From Sediminibacterium salmoneum NBRC 103935 (GTDB taxonomy: Bacteria > Bacteroidota > Bacteroidia > Chitinophagales > Chitinophagaceae): DNA of 43,943 bases. Made by a program: the position numbers and the translations under genes. The number at the start of each line of letters is the position of its first letter. The stretch's first letter is position 1. The notes beneath the pieces were generated by a model, which saw only the letters and a list, made by a program, of their open reading frames with translations, was not told the origin of the DNA and ran no database searches. The stretch lies in the NCBI RefSeq assembly GCF_000511175.1, contig NZ_KI866530.1, positions 1,196,427 through 1,240,369 of the forward strand, read 5' to 3'. Shown one piece after another: positions 11,597-18,538 of this stretch.

Positions 11597-12334
11597 ATGG
11601 CGAATACTTATTTTTCTTTTAAATCCTTTACTGTTCACCAGGAAAAAGTGGCAATGAAAGTTTGCACAGATGCCTGTCTTTTCGGGGCATGGACGGCGAT
11701 GCATGCACTTAAGCCAGATACCAGGCATATATTGGATATTGGTACAGGAACAGGATTGCTTTCCTTAATGGTTGCACAGTTTACCCGTGCAACCATTGAA
11801 GCTGTAGAAATTGATGAAAATGCAGCCATTCAATCTAGGGAAAACTTTAATGCAAGTCCATGGAAAGAACAATTTAGTGTTCACCATCAATCGATGGAGG
11901 AATACATGGATGGGCAGCACAAAAAATTTGATTTAATTATTTCGAATCCTCCTTTTTTTGAAAACCAGCTTAAAAGCAGTCAGAACAACCGAAATCTAGC
12001 TATGCATAGTCAGCAATTCAGCTTTGGCTTACTGGCAAAAGGAATGGCTGATTTATTATCCGACAATGGAATCGGGGCTGTATTAATCCCCTATCAAAGA
12101 ACAGATGAATGGAGGAAGTTGGTCGCTAAGGAAAACCTCTGTTTGTTTCACAGCTGCTATGTAAAACAAACAGAAGCTCATCCATTTTTCAGATCAATGA
12201 TTTTACTTCGAAAATCAACTACTGAGGAAAAAATAACACAAGTTGAAATAACAGAAGAAATCAGCATCAAAATGGGGTCTGATTACTCCCCTGAATTTAA
12301 AACTATACTAAAGCCCTACTATCTGGCGTTTTAA
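11597..12334 (+). CDS. trmN6: tRNA1(Val) adenine-37 N6-methyltransferase-like protein (TrmN6/YfiC)
   Basis: A class I SAM-dependent methyltransferase of 245 residues. The SAM motif ILDIGTGTGLLSLMVAQ is followed by the catalytic IISNPPFFENQL (NPPF, typical of N6-adenine methylation). The N-terminal FSFKSFTVHQEKVAMKVCTDACLFGAW is characteristic of the YfiC/TrmN6 family, which methylates A37 of tRNA1(Val). I chose the ATG at 11597 because the family begins near FxFKxF and this start falls 4 bases after the upstream stop. An earlier in-frame ATG at 11555 would add 14 residues lying wholly inside the peptidase gene. Family assignment is firm; the exact tRNA target is by homology only. Confidence 0.9.
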   Translation: MANTYFSFKSFTVHQEKVAMKVCTDACLFGAWTAMHALKPDTRHILDIGTGTGLLSLMVAQFTRATIEAVEIDENAAIQSRENFNASPWKEQFSVHHQSMEEYMDGQHKKFDLIISNPPFFENQLKSSQNNRNLAMHSQQFSFGLLAKGMADLLSDNGIGAVLIPYQRTDEWRKLVAKENLCLFHSCYVKQTEAHPFFRSMILLRKSTTEEKITQVEITEEISIKMGSDYSPEFKTILKPYYLAF

Positions 12335-12365
12335 TGAACCCATATTGGCAATGGCTTGAATTAAC

Positions 12366-12373
12366 TACCTTCG
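12366..12373 (+). promoter_or_regulatory. Candidate -7 promoter element (TACCTTCG) before the small lipoprotein gene
   Basis: TACCTTCG differs from TAnnTTTG at one position and ends 4 bases before the ATG at 12378, the same close spacing seen at tsaD. Weak evidence taken alone. Confidence 0.25.
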
Positions 12374-12377
12374 GCAA

Positions 12378-12776
12378 ATGAAATTGAATCATTTTTTAAT
12401 TGGAATAGCAATTACCCTGGCAAGTTGCAGTACAGCGTCTGCGCCACTGGTTCCAGCCGAAAATGGATTAGATGCCGGCAGAGAATTTATAGACGCCTGC
12501 CTGAAAGGTGATTTTGAAAGAGCGGCTTTCTACATGGTGGAGTCCAATGAAAACAAGGCCCTACTGAATCAGATAGAAACAACATACAGAGAAAAAGACA
12601 AAGAAGGCAGACAGGAACTAAGAACAGCTTCTATTAATATCAGAGAAGTTTCAGAACCAAATGACAGCACAGTTATTTTATTCCATAGCAATTCATTAGA
12701 TACAACCGGGAAAAAGACAATCATTATTAAACAAGATAACCGTTGGTTGGTAAACTTAAGCCAACCCAATCAATAA
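12378..12776 (+). CDS. Small lipoprotein, DUF4878-like
   Basis: A 132-residue protein with a lipoprotein signal (AITLASC, Cys17). The mature part fits the small NTF2-like cone fold of DUF4878-type proteins: a helix-rich start (AGREFIDACLKGDFERAAFYM), a middle region, then strands ending IIIKQDNRWLVNLSQPN. No catalytic motif is visible and no function is known to me. It is 10 bases upstream of ppa, so probably cotranscribed with it, though nothing ties the two functionally. Confidence 0.65.
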   Translation: MKLNHFLIGIAITLASCSTASAPLVPAENGLDAGREFIDACLKGDFERAAFYMVESNENKALLNQIETTYREKDKEGRQELRTASINIREVSEPNDSTVILFHSNSLDTTGKKTIIIKQDNRWLVNLSQPNQ

Positions 12777-12786
12777 AGAAGAAAAT

Positions 12787-13335
12787 ATGAAGCAGACAAC
12801 AGTTTTACACCCTTGGCATGGAGTACACTACGGAGAAAATGCTCCCCGAATAGTAAATGCAGTAATTGAAATTCCACAGGGATCCAGATGTAAATATGAA
12901 ATTGACAAGCCAAGCGGACTACTTAAATTAGACAGAGTCATTTTTTCATCTTTTTACTATCCCATCAACTATGGTTTTATTCCTCAGACTTATGGGGGAG
13001 ATAAAGACCCACTTGATATTTTAGTAATTACCTCTTTACCTGTTCAACCACTAACATTGATGGAAGCCAAAGTGATTGGTGTTATGCAAATGATTGACGG
13101 AGGAGAACCAGATGATAAAATAATTGCAGTGGCTGCTACAGATCCGGGTGTGAATCACTATAATAATATTGAAGAACTGCCCAGACACTTTTTTGATGAA
13201 CTCAGACACTTCTTCCAGGAATACAAGCGCCTTGAAAAAAAGGAAGTACTGGTAGAGGACTTTGGAGATAAGGCAAAAGCCTTAACCATTGTGGAAGAAG
13301 CCATCAACTTTTACAAGGAAACTTTTGGACAATAA
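12787..13335 (+). CDS. ppa: Inorganic pyrophosphatase, family I
   Basis: A 182-residue soluble enzyme hydrolysing pyrophosphate to two phosphates, pulling biosynthetic reactions forward. The family signature is clear: EIPQGSRCKYEID (about 29-41, substrate-binding Lys and Glu), YPINYGFIPQTYGG (58-71), and DKDPLDILV holding the Mg-binding aspartates (72, 74, 77). The C-terminal part VGVMQMIDGGEPDDKIIAV completes the active site with two more aspartates. Length and motifs are normal for the bacterial single-domain type. The next gene starts 6 bases later. Confidence 0.97.
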   Translation: MKQTTVLHPWHGVHYGENAPRIVNAVIEIPQGSRCKYEIDKPSGLLKLDRVIFSSFYYPINYGFIPQTYGGDKDPLDILVITSLPVQPLTLMEAKVIGVMQMIDGGEPDDKIIAVAATDPGVNHYNNIEELPRHFFDELRHFFQEYKRLEKKEVLVEDFGDKAKALTIVEEAINFYKETFGQ

Positions 13336-13340
13336 TTAGA

Positions 13341-13778
13341 ATGAGTACTACCACCCTGCTATTACTGGTCATTATTGGACTGGCCGCCGGATTTCTGAGC
13401 GGTCTGGTTGGGATTGGAGGGGGAATCATTATGGTGCCGGCTCTTGTTCTTGTATTGGGTTTTACCCAGAAACAAGCACAAGGCACTTCGCTTGGGGTTC
13501 TTGTTTTACCTGTTGTAGCACTGGCTGTTTGGCAGTATTACAAGCAGGGGCAGATTAATTTCAATTATGTATTTGTAATTGCCCTGGCTTTTTTAGCAGG
13601 AGGCTATCTGGGAAGCAAACTAGCATTGAATTTATCTGATGATAAAATGAAGAAGATTTTTGCGATTGTGATGCTTTTACTTAGCCTGAAAATGTTGTTT
13701 TTAGATAAAAAGAAGCCAGCTGAGACAACCCATACAACAAAAAATAAACAATCTATTGAAGAGACGAGGGTGAATTGA
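13341..13778 (+). CDS. Half-size TauE/SafE (TSUP) family membrane protein
   Basis: A 145-residue membrane protein with four hydrophobic segments (about 5-25, 28-45, 47-64, 72-90) and a further one near 105-118, followed by a charged Lys/Thr-rich tail. The N-terminal GLAAGFLSGLVGIGGGIIMVP is the hallmark of the sulfite exporter TauE/SafE family. Usual members have about 250 residues in two homologous halves; this one has only one half, so it would need to dimerise to make a full transporter. The stop codon sits within a perfect inverted repeat and there is no remnant of a second half downstream, so the short form seems native. The substrate is unknown; sulfur compounds are only a family guess. 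Confidence 0.75.
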   Translation: MSTTTLLLLVIIGLAAGFLSGLVGIGGGIIMVPALVLVLGFTQKQAQGTSLGVLVLPVVALAVWQYYKQGQINFNYVFVIALAFLAGGYLGSKLALNLSDDKMKKIFAIVMLLLSLKMLFLDKKKPAETTHTTKNKQSIEETRVN

Positions 13779-13787
13779 TTCACCCTC
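13766..13787. terminator. Perfect inverted repeat over the stop codon of the TauE/SafE gene
   Basis: GAGGGTGAAT (13766-13775) is perfectly complemented by ATTCACCCTC (13778-13787) with TG between. The stop codon 13776-13778 lies at its centre. It could fold as a hairpin with a loop of about 4-6 bases and end the ppa-TauE message, or be a protein-binding palindrome just ahead of the next -7 element. No strong T-run follows. Confidence 0.45.
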
Positions 13788-13789
13788 CT

Positions 13790-13797
13790 TATCTTTG
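13790..13797 (+). promoter_or_regulatory. Candidate -7 promoter element (TATCTTTG) for the 50-residue ORF
   Basis: TATCTTTG matches TAnnTTTG exactly and ends 17 bases before the ATG at 13815. No clear -33 TTTG. Confidence 0.4.
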
Positions 13798-13814
13798 CTA
13801 AAAATTAAGATACA

Positions 13815-13967
13815 ATGGAAGCTAAACAATCTACTGGTAAATATTGGATGTTGTTCTTTTTCTGGCTTGCTGCCATGATTGTACTCCTTATTGTATACCG
13901 TGAATTCTTCTGGCTAGCACTTCCTGGCGTTGTTACCTATTTTGCCAAGGGGATGGATTTAATGTAA
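13815..13967 (+). CDS. Small single-helix membrane protein, 50 residues
   Basis: ATG at 13815 to TAA at 13965-13967 encodes MEAKQSTGKYW followed by a strongly hydrophobic span (about residues 11-28, with another hydrophobic stretch at 31-43), ending KGMDLM. It is too short for common gene callers. Support comes from the full -7 element 17 bases upstream, an amphipathic start with a single clear membrane helix, and an exact fit into the space before the convergent NlpC/P60 gene (2-base gap). I recognise no family, and function is unknown. It could be a small stress or complex-associated membrane protein; that is only a guess. Confidence 0.6.
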   Translation: MEAKQSTGKYWMLFFFWLAAMIVLLIVYREFFWLALPGVVTYFAKGMDLM

Positions 13968-13969
13968 TC

Positions 13970-14758
13970 TTATTTTCCGGAATATCTCTTTATTAATCTG
14001 AGGGAATGTGTTCTCTCACCTGTATCTGTATTAAGGATACCTGCCTGGTCAATACGGTCTATTCGTACTTTTCCGGATGCATGGATTATCTGGTACTCAT
14101 TTAGTAGAATACCCACATGCGTAATTTTGCCTTCCGGATTGTCGAAAAAAGCAAGGTCTCCGCAATGGGATTCCGCTAAAAATGCAATATCTGTACCCGC
14201 TTCTGCCTGCTGGTACGCATCTCTGGGAAGTATTATATTGAAGTATCGGAAAACCTGCTGTACATACCCGCTACAATCAATCCCAAACAAGGATCTCCCT
14301 CCCCACAAATAAGGTGTATTTAAAAAAAGCAATGCAATCTCTTTTACCCGATCAGAGGAGAATGGATTATTCTCCGGCATGGTTAATTGTCCCTGATAGG
14401 CAAACTGATAACCCTCGAGGTTTAGCTGCTGCTGCCTGAAAAGACCCAGGGAAACACCAAATGGCAATTGCATTTTTGTACCATTTACAACCATCGTATT
14501 TAAGGCCTCTGAAGTAATTGAAGCATTATACTGGTTAGCCAATTCTACTGGTACCCTTGCCAGTTGTGCAGACTGACACCAGCCTTCGTATCCATCAACC
14601 TGAGATTTTATTTTAACAAAACTACCCGTAAGGAGTTGAGGATTACCCTCTGTAATTTCTGCCAGTTCTCCGAATAACAATTGGGACACCATTTCAGACC
14701 GATGAGAAGCTTCTGCTCTGATGGGCACTACAGCAACAATGGCAGTGATAAAAGTCAT
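13970..14758 (-). CDS. NlpC/P60 (C40) cysteine peptidase with N-terminal SH3-like region
   Basis: A 262-residue protein. The C-terminal NlpC/P60 domain (about 135-260) has DCSGYVQQVF with catalytic Cys162, THVGILL with His214, and IIHASGKVRID with His226. Such domains cleave the gamma-D-Glu to diamino-acid bond of cell-wall peptides. The first 130 residues hold SH3b-like modules (VPIRAEASHRSEMVSQLLFGE... and VDGYEGWC). I see no typical signal peptide: the hydrophobic start ITAIVAVVP is already part of the first SH3 strand, as in other two-SH3 C40 proteins of the phylum. It may act on recycled wall peptides in the cytoplasm or be exported otherwise. Divergent from the sigma factor gene at 14829 with a 70-base gap. 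Confidence 0.88.
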   Translation of the reverse strand: MTFITAIVAVVPIRAEASHRSEMVSQLLFGELAEITEGNPQLLTGSFVKIKSQVDGYEGWCQSAQLARVPVELANQYNASITSEALNTMVVNGTKMQLPFGVSLGLFRQQQLNLEGYQFAYQGQLTMPENNPFSSDRVKEIALLFLNTPYLWGGRSLFGIDCSGYVQQVFRYFNIILPRDAYQQAEAGTDIAFLAESHCGDLAFFDNPEGKITHVGILLNEYQIIHASGKVRIDRIDQAGILNTDTGERTHSLRLIKRYSGK

Positions 14759-14828
14759 GTAAATTTTAAGGGGAAGATATGGAATTTAATTATGCCTGCA
14801 TCTTAAGAAAAATGCTTTTATTTAAGTT

Positions 14829-15395
14829 GTGAATACTGGCGCCTTTAACCATATTACCGATAACGAATTACTTAAAAAGTACCGATCAGATCTCAATAAA
14901 GAATGGCTGGGCATTTTACTGCAGCGTTATACCCTTCTGTTATTAGGTGTATGTATGAAGTATTTGAAAAACGAAGAAGAAGCCAAAGATGCAGTGCAGC
15001 AAATATTTCTGAAGGCATTGAATGAACTTGAAAAATACCAGGTAGACTATCCCAAAAGCTGGCTGTATAAAATAGCCTGCAATTATTGCTTAATGAAAAT
15101 AAGAGACAGGAAAAATACCATAGAACTGGACCAGCAGGATGAAAAAATGCTTATAACAGATTCCGACAGGGAAAACATGGAAGAAAAAGAAATGAACCTG
15201 AATTTGCTGGAAGAAGCAATAGAAGAATTAAATCCGGAACAGAAATCCTGCATAACTTTATTCTATCACCATAAAAAAAGCTACCAGCAAATAAGTGAAA
15301 TTACCGGCTATTCTCTTTTACAGGTAAAAAGCAATATTCAAAATGGAAAGCGAAATCTTAAACTGTTGCTTTTAAAAAAACAAACCAGAATATGA
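14829..15395 (+). CDS. ECF RNA polymerase sigma factor
   Basis: A 188-residue sigma-70 family protein with only regions 2 and 4. Region 2 includes LLGVCMKYLKNEEEAKDAVQQIFLKAL (about 36-62), the -10 recognition and core-binding helix. Region 4 includes ELNPEQKSCITLFYHHKKSYQQI and a helix-turn-helix ending VKSNIQNGKRNLK (about 135-180). The start is a GTG at 14829; the alignment of region 2 to the N-terminus supports it and no ATG lies nearby. The next gene overlaps by 4 bases (ATGA), a translationally coupled sigma/anti-sigma arrangement. The target regulon is unknown. Confidence 0.9.
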   Translation: MNTGAFNHITDNELLKKYRSDLNKEWLGILLQRYTLLLLGVCMKYLKNEEEAKDAVQQIFLKALNELEKYQVDYPKSWLYKIACNYCLMKIRDRKNTIELDQQDEKMLITDSDRENMEEKEMNLNLLEEAIEELNPEQKSCITLFYHHKKSYQQISEITGYSLLQVKSNIQNGKRNLKLLLLKKQTRI

Positions 15396-15742
15396 AAAGC
15401 TGGAAAAACATATTTAAAAAAGAAGCACCACTTTCAGAAGATGAGTTAATGAAATATCTGAAAAACGAAGTGGATGCAGCTGATATCCACGAACTGGAAG
15501 AAAAAATTGCTGCTTCTGATTTTCATATGGATGCCCTTGAGGGATTGTCTGCATTCAAAGACAAATCTAAGCTAGCCGGTACTACCAGGCTATTAAACCA
15601 ACAACTGAAAAAACAAATCAGTAAAAGCACAGACAAAAAGAAAAAAAGAAAATCAGATGACCAGCAATGGATTGTATTGGTTACCCTTGCCGTATTACTG
15701 CTAAGTATTCTCGGTTATTTTCTTATCCATTACAGCCGTTAA
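15392..15742 (+). CDS. Putative membrane anti-sigma factor
   Basis: A 116-residue protein overlapping the sigma gene by 4 bases. The N-terminal part (about 15-60, LSEDELMKYLKNEVDAADIHELEEKIAAS) resembles the short helical anti-sigma domain seen in Bacteroidota partners of ECF factors, although no zinc-type HxxxCxxC motif is present. A Lys-rich stretch (KKKKRK, 83-88) precedes one membrane helix (about 93-113), which leaves only three residues outside. Anti-sigma function is inferred from the coupling and topology, not from a catalytic signature. Its stop interlocks with that of the convergent cupin gene (TTAA at 15739-15742). Confidence 0.65.
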   Translation: MKSWKNIFKKEAPLSEDELMKYLKNEVDAADIHELEEKIAASDFHMDALEGLSAFKDKSKLAGTTRLLNQQLKKQISKSTDKKKKRKSDDQQWIVLVTLAVLLLSILGYFLIHYSR

Positions 15743-16239
15743 TGCCTGCAAAAAGCAAGGATTAGTTCCTTTTGATCAGGAAATTCGGCTGCAAGGCTTT
15801 CCCCATTGGCTAATTCAAAATCAGCAAAATCAAATCCCGGGGAAACGGTACAGCCAACCAATGAATACGCTCCTATTGTTTTACTGGCAAACCAGGCCCC
15901 GGCGGGTACAACAGCCTGAAATACTTCATTATCCAAAGTATTCCTGCCTAGTTTTATTATATAATAATGTCCATTAGGTTCAATTACATGAATCTGAACC
16001 GGATCGCCATCATAAAAATGCCATACTTCATCTGATTTAATGCGATGAAAAGCAGAAAAGGAGTTTTCAACCAATAAAAACAAGATCGCTGTTGAGCAAT
16101 TCCGCCTTCCATTCATTCCATTACTCAAACTATCTCCCTCTAATAAAAGATCAGATCGATAGGATTCTTTATAAAATCCCCCTTCCGGATGAGGCAACAT
16201 TTTATACGATTGGATAATAGAATCAATGGCGGCTTTCAT
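15739..16239 (-). CDS. Cupin protein of the DUF985 family
   Basis: A 166-residue single-domain cupin. DUF985 marks are present: LPHPEGGFYKESYRS near the start, AILFLLVENSFSAFHRIKSDEVWHFYDG (metal or ligand-binding His and Glu of the first cupin motif), and a later VPAGAWFASKT and GCTVSPGFDFADFEL. Structures are known for this family (e.g. yeast YML079w), but a firm enzymatic role is not. The gene shares its stop region with the anti-sigma gene on the other strand and has no other close neighbour. Confidence 0.88.
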   Translation of the reverse strand: MKAAIDSIIQSYKMLPHPEGGFYKESYRSDLLLEGDSLSNGMNGRRNCSTAILFLLVENSFSAFHRIKSDEVWHFYDGDPVQIHVIEPNGHYYIIKLGRNTLDNEVFQAVVPAGAWFASKTIGAYSLVGCTVSPGFDFADFELANGESLAAEFPDQKELILAFCRH

Positions 16240-16549
16240 ATTGCAAAGAAAATTAAATATTTCGTTTTATTATCTATTTACCGGCAAAGTAAGAATCAAT
16301 CTATTTTATTAAAATACAATTAAATAATATTATATTATTAATAATACTATATATTTAAAACCAACACAATATTAAACTAAAATATTGATTAACAATTAAT
16401 TAAATAAATATATAGCAATAATTGATTTTGAAAAGAGCATAATAAATTACATTATTATAATTTAGATATTTAATATTAAATAAATTATATGCTATTTTAA
16501 AGTAAATTAGCATGAACTTATATAAATATAAGAAATATCTAATTCAACT
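16240..16549. other. AT-rich spacer upstream of amt
   Basis: These 310 bases between the cupin and amt starts are almost entirely A and T, with short runs such as TATTATTAATAATAC and many TTAA/ATTA steps. I find no ORF, no RNA fold I would defend, and no exact TAnnTTTG element. It probably contains both divergent promoters and may be intrinsically bent DNA; the second point is inference from composition only. Confidence 0.5.
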
Positions 16550-17917
16550 ATGTACCAAAAGAAAATCAACATTTACAACCTTATGCCATTTCTGGTTTTA
16601 TCAGTGATTGCTCTACTCAGCATTTTTGCTCCCCCCGAAATCAGCTTTATTGATAAAAACGGGAACTACAATACAGCTGATATTGCCTGGATACTTACGG
16701 CAACCGCCTTGGTATTTTTAATGACACCCGGACTGGCCTTTTTTTATGGCGGAATGGTACACAGAAAAAATGTTATTTCAACAATGATTAAAAGCGTTGT
16801 AGCCAGCGGGGTTGTAACAATTTTTTGGGTAACAATTGGATTCAGCCTTTGCTTTGGTGATTCATTTTATGGATTTATTGGCAATCCAACCACTTATTTA
16901 TTTATGAAAGGAGTGAACAGCGGAGCTCCATGGAGTCTTGCACCAACTATTCCTCTGGGACTTTTTGCTATGTTTCAATTGATGTTTGCCATCATTACAC
17001 CTGGATTGGTTGTTGGAGCTGTAGCCGAAAGAATTAAATTCACCAGTTACATTCTATTTATTGCCCTGTTCAGTATACTCGTTTATGCTCCCATTGCACA
17101 CTGGACCTGGCATCCGGAAGGCTTTCTTTTTAAGATGGGTGCTTTAGATTTTGCGGGTGGAACCGTTGTTCATATATCTGCAGGTTGTGCTGCCCTTGCA
17201 GGTGCTTTGGTTTTGAAACGAAGAAAATCGCATATGGAACAAATTGAAATTCCGCCGGCAAATATTCCCTATGTTTTAATTGGAACCGGCTTGCTTTGGT
17301 TTGGATGGTTTGGTTTTAACGGTGGCTCTGCATTAGGGGCCAATACATTGGCTGTATCAGCTATTTCAACAACCAATACAGCTGCAGCTTCAGCAGGTTT
17401 ATCCTGGATGTTTTTTGATGTATTGAGAGGAAAGAAACCATCCGTGCTTGGATTTTGTATTGGCGCGGTTGTTGGCTTGGTTGCCATTACTCCATCCGCA
17501 GGATTTGTAGCAATTCCTCAAAGCATATTTATTGGATTTATTGCTGCAATAATTTCTAACCTTGCCGTATACTATAAATCAAAGTCTTCTCTCGACGATA
17601 CGCTGGATGTATTTCCTTGCCATGGAATTGGAGGAATGGTTGGGATGTTATTAACCGGTGTTTTTGCTTCAAAATCTGTAAACGGAATTGGTGAGGATGG
17701 ATTACTATATGGGAACGGTCATTTTTTCATAACACAATTAAAAGCTTTATTAATTGTAGTCATATTCAGCTTTACCATGTCTATTGGTATCTTTAAAATA
17801 ATCAGCCTGATGCTACCACTAAGAGTAAGCTCTGAAGAGGAAGAACTGGGACTTGATGCCACTCAGCATAATGAAAAATATTTACAGGGCACTTTACTTG
17901 TAAGTGAAAATGCCTGA
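16550..17917 (+). CDS. amt: Ammonium transporter (Amt/MEP/Rh family)
   Basis: A 455-residue inner-membrane protein with about 11-12 hydrophobic segments. Clear Amt features are FLMTPGLAFFYGGMVHRKN (about 57-75), an internal region GAVAERIKFTSYILF, the pore histidines (HISAGCAALAGALVL near 205-220 and CHGIGGMVGMLLTGVFA near 355-370), and GFNGGSALGAN. It takes up ammonium for assimilation. An extra N-terminal hydrophobic segment (about 10-28) precedes the core. No glnB/glnK gene lies next to it, although P-II proteins usually control Amt; the partner must be elsewhere. Downstream is a convergent DUF2147 gene. Confidence 0.95.
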   Translation: MYQKKINIYNLMPFLVLSVIALLSIFAPPEISFIDKNGNYNTADIAWILTATALVFLMTPGLAFFYGGMVHRKNVISTMIKSVVASGVVTIFWVTIGFSLCFGDSFYGFIGNPTTYLFMKGVNSGAPWSLAPTIPLGLFAMFQLMFAIITPGLVVGAVAERIKFTSYILFIALFSILVYAPIAHWTWHPEGFLFKMGALDFAGGTVVHISAGCAALAGALVLKRRKSHMEQIEIPPANIPYVLIGTGLLWFGWFGFNGGSALGANTLAVSAISTTNTAAASAGLSWMFFDVLRGKKPSVLGFCIGAVVGLVAITPSAGFVAIPQSIFIGFIAAIISNLAVYYKSKSSLDDTLDVFPCHGIGGMVGMLLTGVFASKSVNGIGEDGLLYGNGHFFITQLKALLIVVIFSFTMSIGIFKIISLMLPLRVSSEEEELGLDATQHNEKYLQGTLLVSENA

Positions 17918-17954
17918 AGACTATTTCTTTTTAAATTGCTTACTGAATCTGGCT

Positions 17955-18404
17955 TTATTGACGAGTCCAGGTATCGGTTCTGCCAATTAAAGAAACCCCA
18001 ATAAAACCCCTTACCTCTAAGGTATTGGCATTGGTTAATTTCATGTTACAGGAATAGGTTTTGCCATTCTTAGGGTCATAAATATGACCATCTTTCCACG
18101 AATTCTTGTCTTTGTAATTAAACCCCCAGAGATTAACAAGACCTAAAATTGGTCTGGTTTTATTGGAGGGATCGGGATGCTCTTTATCTAATCTTGGTTT
18201 TCCTGTTTCCGGATCATTGGGTTCCTGCAAGGAAATAATCTTCCCCTGGAATTTTTCACCGTTTTTATAAATCTGAATCACTGCATTCCCGGAACCCGTT
18301 TTCCAATTACCCAGAATGGCGTTGGCATTATCCTGTGCACATAATGCATTTGAAAATATTACTGCTACCAGTGCGGCAATTAAGCCCCCCCAAACTTTTT
18401 TCAT
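17955..18404 (-). CDS. Exported DUF2147 family protein
   Basis: Starting at the ATG at 18404 gives about 149 residues with a signal peptide (MKKVWGGLIAALVAVIFSNALCAQ). DUF2147 features follow: ILGNWKTGSGNAVIQIYKNGEKFQGKI, then KTRPILGLVNLWGF, GHIYDPKNGKTYSCNMKL and VRGFIGVSLIGRTDTWTR. These small beta-rich proteins are predicted lipocalin-like and are common in Proteobacteria and Bacteroidota; the function is not established. An upstream in-frame ATG at 18425 would put charged residues before the signal peptide and overlap the neighbour's leader, so I prefer 18404. Confidence 0.85.
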   Translation of the reverse strand: MKKVWGGLIAALVAVIFSNALCAQDNANAILGNWKTGSGNAVIQIYKNGEKFQGKIISLQEPNDPETGKPRLDKEHPDPSNKTRPILGLVNLWGFNYKDKNSWKDGHIYDPKNGKTYSCNMKLTNANTLEVRGFIGVSLIGRTDTWTRQ

Positions 18405-18515
18405 ACACATAGATTTTGTCTGCATTGATAAAGGGTAAATATCTTAAAGAATTTCTCTTGAGTTCAATTTTTTTTATACAAAGAAGCTATAAAATGTTTA
18501 ATGCTATCATTTCAA

Positions 18516-18523
18516 TACATTTG
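18516..18523 (+). promoter_or_regulatory. -7 promoter element (TACATTTG) that decides the start of the next gene
   Basis: TACATTTG matches TAnnTTTG exactly and ends 15 bases before the ATG at 18539. Any start further upstream (such as 18416) would lie ahead of this promoter and outside the transcript. Confidence 0.45.
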
Positions 18524-18538
18524 ATTATTGAACCCTTC

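Noticed and set aside
18416..18538. Upstream start for the exported toroid-like protein
   Set aside because: It would precede the -7 element, overlap the DUF2147 leader and spoil the signal peptide.
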